A stretch of DNA of 64,000 nt from Dermatemys mawii (Eukaryota > Chordata > Testudines > Dermatemydidae), in assembly GCA_007922305.1 (NCBI GenBank), contig ML677334.1, forward strand, positions 58,755,953-58,819,952, in the 5' to 3' direction. Position numbers and translations under genes: made by a program. Below are positions 11,701-26,100 of this stretch, one piece after another. Position 1 is the stretch's first letter. Each line of letters opens with the position of its first letter. The notes below the pieces were generated by a model. It saw nothing but the letters and a program-made list of their open reading frames with translations. It searched no databases and was not told the DNA's origin.

Positions 11701-14700
11701 AAGGAATTGAGTTTGGGACAGTGCATTCCACTACATGAAAATGATCAAACTGATGTCAGTATCAACCACTAGATGCAAGACGCCGAACACTGAACCTCTC
11801 TATTTTTGGTGTCCACTGTACTGGAGATCTGAGCACTATGTTCAGCTCAATCATTGTTCTTGAATAAAGGTTTGGAAGAAGCCAATCCCGGGCAGTTGGG
11901 AATGCGTAGCACCTGCAAATGGATGTGAATGTGACTGCAGAAAGGGAGCTATAGTGTGTGGAGGAAAGAAACTCTTTTCTCGTGATTTCCCCATTCTGTA
12001 AGTGACTTTGCAATTCAACAGCACATAGCTATTTTCTCTTTGACATTGCACAGCAGGCTCACCTTTATCCTGAAGAAGAGTAAGCCTGCTGTGTAATCAT
12101 CATATATGGCCCTCCAAGGCTTGCGTGGCCTAGAAGGCTACAGGTATTTTCAACTGGATAGGGCCCTTGGAGACTATTTTCAGGACTCATCAGTCACAGT
12201 AAGTGTAAGACCACATTTCTTGAAACAGAGAAAAACCAGAACACAAGAAATCCTCCATTAATTAAAGATGCAACTGACCATGGATTTTATTAAATTTTGG
12301 AAAATAGTCCTGATGCCTGAAATACCATTTACCAGGCAGACAATTTATCATGAATGTCTTCTACAAATGCACAAAACCCACAAAGTATAATCAAACAAAA
12401 ATACTTTCAAATTATTGATAAAAACTGCATTATATTTACTATAAATAATACTGTACAGATAACATAAAAGCTACCTTTTAAAAAACTTTGATAGGAATGG
12501 AAATTCTTACCTCAATTCTATGAGCGATTTCTCTGTAGTTTCAATTTCTTTTTGCTTTGTCTCTGCTAATTCATTTAATTCCTGAATTCTGTTTTGAAAA
12601 TTTTCAATAATGTGAGTGGTTTCATTTAGCCGACTGGAAACATCTGAATATTTTTCCTGGAAACAAAGAAGAAAACTTGTGAGTATTTTTTATATATATA
12701 TATGTGTGTGTGTATGTAAAGTAAAGAGGGCTAGATTTTTAGATATTGTATTTTAAATGAACAATTATGGGCAACGATGCATGAAACTGCATATCCGAAG
12801 ACACAGAACTGTTTTCAGAAGTGCTGTTGAAGCACTTAGTGCAACTGAAATAATTCTGTTTCTTTAAGGGCACAATTTTACACATCTAAGTTATTGTTCC
12901 TCAATGTGTTGCACAACCTTGCTATTAATGTTTGTATCCTCACAATTGAATATTGAATAATACCTTCTTCATTAACAGTCACACACACATATATATATTA
13001 CATATATACTCTCATATACACAACAAACAGCTTCTAATAAGTCTATTGTCCTCGTCAAACAAACAGTGGCTTGCATACACAAAAACATCAATAGCAGGTG
13101 GAAGATAAACAAAACTTTTCACACAGGGCCCAATTCTGTGCCCATTGATTTTAATGGATGCATGATCAAGATCCTAGGTAGCAACTTTCACCTTGGGTTA
13201 TCAAAATATTAACAAATGTTAATGGAGCCTTGCAACATCTCCATGAAGTTTGGTAGAAAATATTCTCCCAATTTTACACATGAGAAAACTAAGGCACAAA
13301 AAGTTAAAAGCAAAACGCGTATGCCTTAAAATAGGCAACTACTCCATACTTAGACATGTATCGAAGAGACCTGATTTTCATGGATACTGAGCAATTGTAG
13401 CTTTTATTGGCTTCAGTGGGTACTGTATGTGCTCAGTACCTTTGGATACGAGTATATTTATTTAATTGTGTAAAGATACAGGTGCCTTTAGACATAGGTC
13501 AAAACTTTCAGACGAGAATTGTTTGTAAGTTATTTGTTCCATATCACAGGCAGTGGAACAACAGAGTAAAAAATTAAAAATCCTGAAATGCAGTCCTCTT
13601 TTCTAATCCATAGATAGTATGCATTTTAGAGGCAATGGTAAGACCAAATTGTTTAAACTTAAAATAGGAACAACTGTTTTCACAAAATATTTGTAATTCA
13701 CTATAGATATTAAAGTATGTATAGATTTTCATATCTCCATTGTATCCAAGCGGTATGACAAGGACTATTTGGCTTTTAGTTACACAACTGGTAAACAATC
13801 AGGTGAAATGCAATAATCCCTTCTCATTTCATAGTTGACAATCAGATGGATAAAGAAAATTTAAAAAGGTTCATGAAGCAAGTAAACAATACTGCTAATA
13901 CTCACAGTATAACCAGGGCTGCAACTTCCCCAGACCCATCACACCAAAAGAAGAGAGCTATAGAATAACAATAAGCAGGTGGGAGGCTGGAGCTACTTTA
14001 ACAGAAACCCATTTTACATGTAGGGAAAAATTACAAAGAGTAGCTCTAGTAATCCATACTAATGGACTCTAAGTAGCAATGTAAATGAGCTGAATTAAGT
14101 AGGAGGAAATATACCTCTTGATCTCTCTCTCTCTCCCCCTCTCTCTCACACACACATACACCTCTTATAAAGCTTCAGACAAAAGTGTATCAGCCAACAC
14201 ATTAATACCCAAACTATAGTGCTTAGCAAAGGAACACATGCACTTACAAGTACTGTAACCTGCTTCACAAATCTCTTTTTCAGATGCTTCCCTCTTTCTG
14301 TCCAGGTGATAGCCTGACACTTGGTCTCATGGACTTTTACTCTTAGAGTTTAAAGACCCTCCCATCTTGGATATACACCTCAAAGGTAACTGAAATAATT
14401 CATCCAGAAATCAAATCTTTACAAGATATTTGCCTCTAAAGGTACAGCTGCATTTTGAGCTGGAAGGATAATTTTCATCTCAGGTAGATGCCGCACAAAC
14501 ATGTGATTGAACTAGAATGCTAAAAACAAAAGTGTAGCTGTGACAGAGTGGGAGGCAGGACAGGCAAGCTGCCAACTAAGTACCTAGGGTCCTGGGTGGG
14601 ATTGTACTCAAGGTGATAAGCCCATCCCACAACCTCCACTGCACTTCTAGTTTTAGTGTGCTAGCTCAGTCAAAGCTAGTGTGTGTGTCTACCCATGCAG

Positions 14701-17700
14701 GAAATGACACCTCCAACTCAAAGTGTAGATGTACAGAGAGTGATGCCCCAGAACAGATATGGAGACAATCAGGTGATCTTGTCAAACAAGACATTTCATT
14801 TTTTTATTGCAGGGGTCAGCAACCTTCGGCACACAGCCCAGCAGGGTAATCCACTGGCAGGCCACGAGATAGTTTGTTTCCATTGACTGTCTTCAGGCAT
14901 GACTTCCGCAGCTCCCAGTGGCCATGGTTTGCTGTTCCCAGACAACGGGAGCTGCGGGAAGTGGCACTGGCTGCAGGGATGTGCTGGCTTAAGAGCTCAC
15001 TCTGTGCTCCTCCCTCAGTTCCCCTGACAGTGCTGACCTGGTGCTCAATGAAGCTAGAGGCAGCAATGCCATGGGGACTCTTTCAAGTGCAGATACCCAA
15101 ACAAACCTGTAGCCATATAACCTTTAAAGGTCAGTGACAGATGAGCCAAATAATCTACCAATGGTGACTTTTCATACATATGTCCAGTCTCTCTCATCCA
15201 ATTGATTTATGTGAAGAGTATAGACTTATTATGAGAAATAGGTCAGCCTTTAGGTTGACTGGCTGGTAGCCATCCAGTAGGCCATTAAAGATTCTGAAAC
15301 CGGTGCTGTTTAATGAAGTAAAGGACCAATACATAAATTAACGTTCCCTCAAAAATCAACAGTAACCCTATTTGGGCACAAGTTATGGAAAGTCTATACA
15401 GCAATTCTATAGACTGGGATGTGTGGAAATACCATTCAGAGCCCCCTCCATCTGCAGGGATAGGATCAGGAGTGAAGGGAGGTACTGAAGGGAGGTACTG
15501 GTGGCGGGGGGTGGCAGCCAGCTCCAGGCTTGAAAGAAGGGTCCTGGAGGTTCCTACTTGCTTCTGGGCTCATTCCAACCTCTATAGGTCCCATTCCCTG
15601 CTCCCAGGCCTGATCCAGGGCCTGCAGCAGCTGCTCTAGCCCTTCTGGGTTTGGCTCTTATCCCAGACTGTGGGAGTTCACATGGAAATGGAACCCTTCA
15701 CATCTCCATTGTGGGGGCACTGCAGCCCCCAGCCCTCACTCCTGGCCCCCACTCCAATTCTACTGCCCCTGCTATGGATCACCATGACCACGGGTTGATG
15801 CCCTTTATTTACCTCAGAGACTTCTTAGATTTGGAACCCTGGTATCTTGGGAAGAAACATGAACTATGCAGGTTTCCAGTTTAATATATTTTATTAGCTA
15901 AAAATAAGAACTAAGCAAAACCATAAAACAAAACATATAAACATATCAAATTTGAATAAAATGGATGATCACATTAATCTGATTATCAGGTTGATTAAAC
16001 CACATCAAATAAACTAACAATTCCTTAAAAGACTTTAATTATTTGAAAGGGTAGTAATTTTGTTTAGCTATTAGCCTCAAAAGTAACAGGACATTATTAA
16101 TTACAATGCCAGTCATATTTATATTCCAGCCAAACAGCTGATACAGGAAGTGTCAAATCACACCTCGGATGATGCTAATGATGAGACTACAGCTCCACGT
16201 CAATTAAGGCAGTCTGCTCAAATTACTCGTGGTTAGATAACAGTCAATTTTCCCCCACCCTGCCCTCTTATGCCCCTGAAAAAATACAATATGGTTATAT
16301 GAACGATTCCAACACAAGTGAAGATTGCACAGCTTGTTACATATGATATTCAAATGAAAAATTTAGGTGAAAGTAATAGGATTTCTCAGGATTAAACACA
16401 CAACTCCTAATTCATTAAAAATGTGTCTGTGATCTTTTACACAATTTAACATAGGGTTGTTAGACATTTGAGGAACTATTTTATAGACAGAGTTTTCATA
16501 TTCTGTGACTTCTATTCCATGCACACTCACTATCAGCCATCTGCTGGAGTTATACAATAAGTGCAAGAATGCTGAGGTTGAGGCATCCCTCTGCTAATAA
16601 AAATTAGAAAAAAAACCCAAAACTATGAATGCTGAGGTAGAGGCATCCTTGTACTAATAAAAATTAGAAAACAAAACTGAAAAAGTTGAGAATACATTTC
16701 TTAAAGGAACCATTTTTAAATTAATTTTAATACAGACTCATTCTCTTACTTGTAAATAAATCAGAAAATTCATTCTATAGATAAAGAGAGTAAGTGCTGT
16801 AAATCTGAAGTTCATATGCTGTATCTTTTATACATAATAAAGAGGTTAAATTCCTTTGTCCTGTGTCAAGTGCAAATCAGAAATCAGCCTTAACTATGGA
16901 ATCATGACCAGCTGCTTCATAATGTTTAGTATGCCACACATTACAAATACACTATTTTAGGAGTGTTTTAGAGACTTTGTAAAAATGTGATAGGACTATT
17001 TTTCATACCCCTCCACCAATAAAGCCAACTCCCTCAGTTAACATGAGATGGCACTGTACAGGGCTCAAAAGGAGCCAGTGAGACCTCTAAAAATCATTCA
17101 AAATAGCTTTTCTTTTCCATAAAAATAACATAATTTAATTATTATACATTGTGCCTTGCACGGCTAGAAATAGAATTGCCTTGTTTGAAAAGAAGAGGTG
17201 GTTCACTCTGTGCAGTAACTGGAGTTCTTCAATATGTGTCCGTATGGGTGCTCCACTTCAGGTGCACACGTGCCCCCATTTGCCTTTGACTGGAGATTCT
17301 TAGCAGCAGTGTCTCTTTGGTCCATGCCTGTACTTGAATATCCTCATGCCCATACATCCTCATGTGCTGCACCAAAGATATATAGGGCAGTGCGGGTGAA
17401 CCACTCTCAGTTCTCTATCACAAAATCCTGCAGAGAGAAAGGAGAATGGATAGTCGGGCACCCATAGGGACACACATCTCTACAACCTCCAGTTACTGCA
17501 CAAGGTGAGTAACCTCCATCTTCCATAAGTATTGTCCTAATGGGTGTTCCACTTCAGGTCACTCTGAAGCAGTCTCTCCACAGGAAGGTGAGTGCTTCAG
17601 AACAGAGTAATACTGAAGACAGAACTGCATTGCCAGCTACATCATCTGATCTTGAGGCATGAACCACAGTATCGTGGGTGCAGAAATTGCAGCTCTACAA

Positions 17701-20700
17701 ATTGCAGCAACTGGGACATCTTTGAGTAATGACATAGAAGTAGACTGAGACCTACTTGCAGAATGGGCTAACACCCTAGAAGGAAGCTGAATGTTGACAC
17801 AGTCATAATATGAAATAATACATCCAGAGATCCATCTCAAGAGTCTCTGGGAAGAGACCGTGAATCCATTAGATCTGTCCCCATTTGGGACAAACAACCT
17901 GGGAGACTTTCTGAATGGTCTTTATCAAACATTCTTCTTTATCAAGATACTTATCAAGCATTCTTAAAACTACAATACACATCTGGGGAAGTGAGGAAAC
18001 AGACTGACAGAGTGAGATGGGTACCCAGAAGTCACCTACTACAGAACAGGCCCAACAAGGAAAATAACAGAACATCACTTGCCATCATGTACATCCCCCA
18101 GCTAAAACCTTTCCAGCACATCATCAACAATCTACAACCTATCCTGGAATACAATCCCTCACTCTCACAGACCTTGGGAGGCAGGCCAGTGCTCACTTAC
18201 AGACAGCCTCCCAACCTGAAGCAAATATCAGCAACTACACATCACAGAAACACTAACCTAGGAACCAATCCTTGTAACAAATCCCGTTGCCTACTCTGTC
18301 CCCATATCTACGCTAGCAACACCATCAGAGGACCCAACCATATGAGTCACACTATCAGGGGCTCACTCATCTGCACATCTACTAATGTGATATATGCCAT
18401 CATGTGCCAGCAATGGCCCTCTGTCATGTACATTTGCCAAATCAGACAGTCTCTATGTAAAAGAATAAATGGACACAAATCAGACATCAAGAATGGTATC
18501 ATACAAAAGCCAGTAGGAGAAAACTTAAATCTGTTATGGAATGTCCAGGGAGATTGAAAACTAGCCATACTTCAACAGAAAAAATGTTAAAAACAGACTT
18601 CAAAGAGAAACTGCAGAGCTACAATTCATTTGCAAGTTTAACATGATTGAATAGAGACTGGGAGTGGTTGGCTCACTACAAAAGCAATTTTCCCTCTCTT
18701 GATATTGACACCTCCTCATCAACTATTGGGAGTGGACCACATCCACCCTGAGTGAATTGGCCCCATCAACACTGGTTCTCCACTTGTAAGGTAACCCCTT
18801 CTCTTCATGTGTCAGTATATTTATGCCTGCATCTGAAGAAGTGGGTTTTTTACCCATGACAGCATATGCCCAAATAAATCTGTTAAGTCTTTAAGATGCC
18901 ACCAGACTCCTGGTTTTGTGAATACAGACTAACTGATTTCTGAATGGTTTGGTTCTGTCCAAACAACAGGCTAATGCCATCCTGACATCCGAGATATGGA
19001 AGACAGCTTCCTGCTTAGTCTGATACGGTCTCGGAAAAATAATGGAAAATAAATAGTCTGGTTAATATAAAAGTCAGAAGACACTTTATGTAGAAACTTG
19101 AGGTATGGCTGTAATGAAACCATTTTCTTGAAAAACACTGCAAAGGGGGGCGGTTTCCATTAAAACCCTCAATTCTCTGCATTTCAAGGTAGAAATGATG
19201 GCCACCAAGAAAGCAGTTTTCATGAACAGGTGAAACAGCAAACACATAGCTTCTGGCTCAAAGGAGTATTTCACAAGGTAATTATGGACAAGGTTCAAGT
19301 CCCATACTGGAGTAGGTTCTATGATCTGTGGAAATAAAATCTTTTAAAGTATGAAGAAAGTCATTGGTAGACTCAGCAAACAATATGAGATCATCAAAAA
19401 GGAAGACCTCAATGCTGCTCTGCACCTCTTTATAGAAGCTGCACAACTGAAGCCATGAAGCTTGTTGCATCACAATCACAGTGGAAATGGACTGTGCTAC
19501 AGTATCAGCTAAATCTGAGGAGGCCTGATGTTTCCAGTAAGTGCTGCCCTTTATTTATGATGGCCTTAAATTGCTTGTGGTGCTCCTCTGGCAAATGCTC
19601 AATAAAGGTGTTAAAGTTATTATAAATCAGAAAGTCATACTCTGATGTGAATGCTTGCTTGTTGGTTAGCTATTCTGAATTGCAGTGTTGCAGAGGAGTA
19701 ACTCTTATGACCGAAGATGTCAAGCTGATTCTGGTCTTTGTTGTAAGAGGTACATTTAACACTGTGTTGTGTACTGCTTTCATTAACTGTCCACAACCAG
19801 GGAATTTGGTGTTGCATGTTAAAAAAAAAAAAAAACAAAAAACCACCTCTGAGTCCTTGGCTAGAACACAATACATTTTTTGTCAGCATGTTTACAGATA
19901 ATCTTAGCAGGCTCTAGGAAAAAACAGGGAGGGTAACATGTACAGAAATATCCAGGAGTTTATGATGAGAATCCTGAACTCTTATAAAGCGGGAAGCATA
20001 AGCAATGAGTTTCTTCAGCTCCTGGAACTGTCTAAGGCCATCTGCTATGGAAGGTGGTGGAGGCATTACAGCCTCATCTGGCTATGATGATGAAATATTT
20101 GAGTGAGGTGTTGCCTCCTTGTCAGCCCTTACCTCCTGGTCCTCAAAGATCTCTTCTAATGGTGGGAGTGAAGACAGTGGAAAATGGTTCCACCTATGTT
20201 CCTTAAGAGTGTGTTTCAGGGCCCTTATGAACTGTTTGTGATGTAGGGCCCAGGAATCCCCATAAAGCCACTGTGAGGCCCACAGAAGATGGGAGGAGGC
20301 ATCTTCTGTTGATCGTACCAGGTAAACAAGGGTCTAAGTAATTTGTCCTCTCAGAATAGACAGGAGAATGTTGTCTCACAGAATAAGCAAGAGAATCCTA
20401 TACCAAAATCTATCAGAAGAGTCATTGTTAACATATTCAAGGGGAAGTGATACTTGTTCACTCTGGATGGTCAAAGTCAGTATAGAAGAAGTCCCAATGA
20501 AAAATGTGGAGTTGATAACCCAGAGGATTTCGGTGCAAACAGATGTCCAGTAGCAGTAATGGGGACTCTGGCTCATTCAGGACAAGGTGGTCTTTTGAAT
20601 ACTAAACTTCTGCAGTGCCAATGGTATGTAGGCAGGAGTTAGCTGGCCTTCACAGGATCTCGTTTTTGGTACCAAGTTTGGTATATATCTTGAATGTGGG

Positions 20701-23131
20701 TGCACTACGGACTCTGAGTGTTTGGTATCAGAATGTCCAGGGTCAGACTCCAGCACTACCAATGCAGAGCTACAGGATGATGTCATAGCTACTAGGGATA
20801 AACAAGTGTCTAATGTGATAGAGCTCTTTGGCACAGAACTTCTACTGGTCTGAATATGATTACCCAAAGACAAAGTTGTCTTCAGTACTATATCCTCTTT
20901 AGTAGTAGTATGGCTCTAAGAGGACACTTTAGATATCCTGAGAGTACTGGAGACACAGGAAGCCTCAACAGAACTCCCTTTGGGAAAGAGGTCTCCAGAA
21001 CATTTTACTCAGACAGTGACTGAGTCATCTTAGAAGGAGATCTAGGACTTCTACTTATCTTATCAGTACCCAGAGACTTAGAATGTGAAACTCCCTGTAC
21101 TGTGGATACTGAAGCAAATGCTGGCTTCCCTGAGAATTTCAATGACCGAAACCCAGAGGTGAGTGGGGTAGCAGCAATAGTATCCCTTGAAGCTCTCAGT
21201 GACAAGGATCCTGAAGTTGATGGGGTACTAAGTGTGCTTAGAGGCCAGGGTGCAAGGTGGTTCTCAGAGCTCAGGGGTCAGAGACCAGTCTTAGGGTTTG
21301 CTCAACCATCAATAATTTGAATGTGATCTCTCTGATTTTTTTTTTTTTTTGAGATCTGCTTTTGAAGGAGGAGCAGGTCTTACACACCTGAGGATAGGGG
21401 TCCCCCAAAATGCAGAAGCACCAAGAAAGTTTGTTATCAGCCAGGATAGCTGCCTTGCAGGAAAGACACTGCTTAGAGTCTGGGGATCCTCCCATACCAC
21501 AGAAAACAAATATAAAACCACCCTTCAATCAGGAATAAAACTTAATAAAAGGGGAACAATCCCAACAAACTACCTAACTATACTATACCAAGAACAGCCT
21601 GAGTAAAGAGGGCATGCTTGATGCTCCATCTCAGGCAAAAGGTTGTTGAGAAGGGACTGAGGGCCGTTTGCTCATACAGCCCTATATTTTCTCGACCTGG
21701 GGCATAAGAATATGCAGAGCACATGCAAAGGACAAACAGACACTGCTACTAAAAATCTCTGACCAAAGGTGCCTGGAGGCACATGCACATGTGAAGTGGA
21801 GCATCCAGAGGGACACTACTCGAAGAAGAATCCCTTTTACAGGGGTCTAAAACTCCTGTTGCTAGCCTTTGAGAGTATAAGATACCATATCAGACTAAGT
21901 TTGTGATATTTTTATACACAGAATTGCTGTTACTGACTCAAATCTCTGGAGATGTCCTCACAGAACATTATGCCTGCCCCATTCCAGATTAGATTCTGTG
22001 GCATATTCTTCCAACTGAAACATCACCTGAGTGGTGGGTTTGGGGACAGAAGACAGTTGGACACATACCTGCAAAGGAAGTGTTAGCATAAGAAGGGAGT
22101 ACCCTGAAAAACAGTGCAGTCACTTGACCTCTATATCAATGTCTTTGCTGCTGTGATAGATCTCAACCTCTGCACATTTGTTAAGAGAATGGAGACAAAA
22201 AACTTAGGGCAGGACTACACTACCACTAGAGCTGGGATCGACGCTCTGAGATTGATCCACCGAAGGTTGATTTAGTGCTTTCCTGTCAATGCCTGGACTC
22301 TACCCTCAACAAGAAGAGCAAAGTAAGTCGACGGGAGATTTCCTCCCATCGACCCCCAGTGGTGTATACCCTGTGGTAACTCGACCTAAAGAACGTGAAT
22401 AACATAGCTGGAATTGTGTAGCGTAGGTCGACTTACCGCGGTAGTGTAGATACAGCTTCTTGTCTTCCCACCCCAAAGGGAGCAATCTAAAAGAATCAGC
22501 ATTGAGCTTCCTGATCCCTAATGTAATTTTTTCCTGCACAGGGGATGAATTTTTCCCTATCAAAACTACAATTTTTCCCTATCAAACACAAAATAAAGAG
22601 GCTACTATGGTTAAACCAAAAGCTTTTCCTCTTTGTTTACCTATAAGCTATGTGACTCATCCTTGATACTGTGACATCTTACTTAGTTTTATATACTACA
22701 CAAATGAAAGAACAACAATAATAAAAAGAATCCTGAAAAGAAAATGCTTTTTTCTTATACCTGCTTATAATCAAATTTGTATAAAATGTGCTGTTCAGTA
22801 ATAAAATGCTAAATAATTCTGTTTCTGGATTATACCATTTAGTAACTAATACAGAAGATATAAGCCATCATTTACAAGAAGATGCCATCTGCTGAGCAAA
22901 AGTGTAATCAGCAGGCAATTTCTATTACAGCCAAAATCTTTTTCTTCCTTTATTGATTTTCTCCATTGCTTTCCTAAAGGCCCCCAAGCAATATGAGCCA
23001 GTGTAGCAAATGAAGAAAGCATAGGGCTTCTCAATGACCCCAATACCAATTCTGCTTTGTACTTTACCCTGTCTCAAGGCTATGAACCTGATAGGTTAGT
23101 TCAAACAAGAGAGAAAATAGTATATACTGTA

Positions 23132-23185
<54 letters not shown>

Positions 23186-26100
23186 TATATATTCAGAGCA
23201 ACTGAGCAGAAACGACAGGTTAACCTTTGGAATTAAGCCTAATAAATTTGCAGTTTTAAAACACCTTGAAGACATTACACTATTCACCTCGATATCGGTT
23301 AATTGATTCTTCATGGTACTTTTTTTGTGCTCCAGTTGTTCTTCTGCATGTTTCTTCTGTTCATCTAGCTCTTGCATCCTCTGATTCAGATTGTAAAGTT
23401 TCTGTAAAATATATGCATAGACAGATGTAGTAATTGTCCTTTTTTTCTTTGGGAAATTATAAAACACATTAGCCATGAAATATTCTTTTTTAAAAGTTTC
23501 CATTAATAAGTTAATTTTTAGTTTCACTTAAACAACAATTTATTCATCTAGTTCACTTAGTAGCTACATTATATATTCACGTGTATGCATTCAGAAACAC
23601 TTCAAACTATATAAATAGAATTATAAACACATACACCCCAGCTATGTTGATTCAGATATTGTATTTTGTCAGTGATAGCAAAATATCACTGTTTCACCAC
23701 CAATTATAAGCAAACCCCTTTCTTCCTAATGGTTCTATGAGTTTATTTTGATACCTAACAAATAGACATTCAATGTTCAAAACAGAGAAACAAGGTGGGC
23801 AAGGTAACATTTTATTAGACCAATATCTGTTGGTGAGAGACAAGCTTTCAAGCTTACCCAGAGCTGAAGAACAGTAAGCTCTGGGGGTAAGTTCAAAAGC
23901 TGTCTGCCGTCAACAGTTGTTGGTCCAATAAAAGATATTGCTACACTCACATTTTCTCTCTAATATCCTGGGCCCAACAGAGCTACACCACCACTGTTTT
24001 CAAAATGTGTATTCTGAATGGCCTACATGAAAATAGCATAAGGGAAGTAAGAAATACTTGTGGTTTAGTGACTGTGAACTAATAAAGGAAATAGTTATTA
24101 GGAGAGCTAGTAAGAAACTGTAAGAAGAGAAAGAACAGCATATTAGGATTTCTCATCTTTACATCATTCACTAATGCAGAGTGTTATTAATTAACATACC
24201 CAGAAAATTAGTTTTTTAAAATATTTGCTGTACTAAACACTTTTACATCATTAGTATAAGTGCAAACTATTAAATGATAGTAGTTATTAACATATGTCTA
24301 TGTATAATCTGTAAATATACAAAAATACAATGATAAAGTTATTCAAAGTGTTTTATTTGATAAATTATGAAATTATGTATCATATGTAACTAACAGAATT
24401 AAATATATCATTTACATTCTGATTCACTTGCAATACTTTCAGTTTTTAATCAAAGAGTTTAAGCTCTTCCCTGAAATTACCAACATTTTTTGATTATTAT
24501 TCAGATACAAACCTGCTTGTGCAAACATTGTTTCCAAGCTTAATACTGAAACAAATATACAATGAAAGACAAGGATATATAACTCATACCACACCCCTTG
24601 AGGTCTCGAGAAGACTAATGATGTGATCCTTGTCACATTGTTTCTATTACATTTTACTTTGGGAAGGGCTAACAACATTAGTCACTGCCATTAACATGTT
24701 GTTTTGAAAATGCTATTAGCTATTAGAAATATCTTTTCATAGTTTTATGTAGCAGTTGTGACTTATTATAGCTGCATCACAAATAAACAATCTCAATTAT
24801 TTTAACATATTTTTAAAAAAGTATTCTACATCTGAGTAATTTAAATATTATCAGAAGTATTCCACAGGAGCTACACAGAGAAGAGAAAGCAAGGAAAAAT
24901 TGAGTCCCTGTAGGAAGTGAAGGCAGAGGAAGAGGGAAGTCTAGACTGATAAGTCTGATTCAATTGTCAGAAAACTGAACTCAGAGTAAATTGTAGAGGA
25001 GATTGCTTGGAAAAATTCTTCCGGGAGAGATGGAAGTCTTCACTAACTTAACTGTGATTCTTCAAAAGAAGATTCATGTGAGCTGAAAGAGGTCATGGAA
25101 TTTTTCATACCAAGGCTTTGGACTGAGAACCAAAACTCAGGTGTCTAAATTAAATCTGACAGATTCACAAGACAAAAGTGATTATTTCTGAGACCTTTCT
25201 GTAAAATTAGTATGGCTTTCTGTTAAAACCATACCAGAACTCTTGACTCCAATCTTGGACAAAAAAATCCATTAAATGGCCAGGTTTGTTCCCTGTTGTG
25301 TCTGGAAGAGAACTGAAGGCAGTTTACATTCTTTGGAGCAAAGAAGTCTGTTTGAGGAGTCTACTATTTTCAGAAGATCAAAGCAGTAAATATGTTTTTG
25401 AGAAACCACTTACATTGACTATTGTGTTTTCAATTCAGGTTGTTAATATGTTTTCTTTGTTAGGCATACACTTTTCCCAGATCCAAAAAGCTTCTTGTCA
25501 CAATGAACAGAAGTGAGCTCCTGCACGCCTTTTCACACAACACATGGCAGTGATCAAAAGATGAAAGACATAAGCAAAACTTAGAGCTAGCCTACGGATG
25601 TGAACCAGTGTCTTCTCGCAGTGTCAGAGATCCTGGATTGCATGACCATCTAAGTAAAATCTACAAGGCATGCTAGAAGCACTTGCTGCAATCACTATGG
25701 AAGGCTGAGAATAACTGAAAGTTTCTCCCCTATACACATGCCTTACTGCTATTCTCAACATCAACTACCAGACTACCGTGTTCTGTGGCACGGTACCTAA
25801 GGACTAAAAAGTCAGGTAGACTCAACTGCATCTGTCAGGATTGCCTTCCCACTCTGAACTCTAGGGTACAGATGTGGGGACCCACATGAAAAAAAAGAAA
25901 TAACGCCCCCAGCGTTATTTTACCAGCTTAAGTTAAACCCCTCCACCCCAACACAAACTTCTCCTGTGTCTGGAATGGTACACTGCCATCACCAAGTACA
26001 AGCACCCCAAAACTATGGGGTAGGGCTACTTGGAGCTCTCCCTTCTCTTTCCAAAACACCTCTCAAACCTGTCCTTCCCTCCCAGGGAAAGGTTTGAGAA

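Larger units (their letters stand above)
12657..17186. other. Intron with old interspersed repeats
   Basis: Includes dinucleotide runs at 12690-12716 and 12984-13005, an ancient MIR-like piece near 13220-13310 (attttacacatgagaaaac), CT/CA runs at 14127-14160, a MITE fragment near 14640-14745, the start of a hAT-like element at about 14813-14990, and a GC-rich unassigned block at 15400-15880. No exon was seen. Confidence 0.45.
17187..21855 (-). mobile_element. DIRS-like retrotransposon containing a nested PLE
   Basis: The left end (17200-17340) is the reverse complement of the right end (21715-21850): both carry the gtgtcc..gggtgctccactt and gagat-tct..agcagtgtct landmarks. A second, internal inverted copy of the left end lies at 17456-17512. 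Read on the minus strand the element has gag-like coding near 19320-21700 and recombinase pieces at 19015-19298 and 17640-17900. Reverse transcriptase and RNase H are missing, so the copy is internally deleted. A PLE fragment (17920-18936) interrupts it with a target duplication. Confidence 0.75.
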
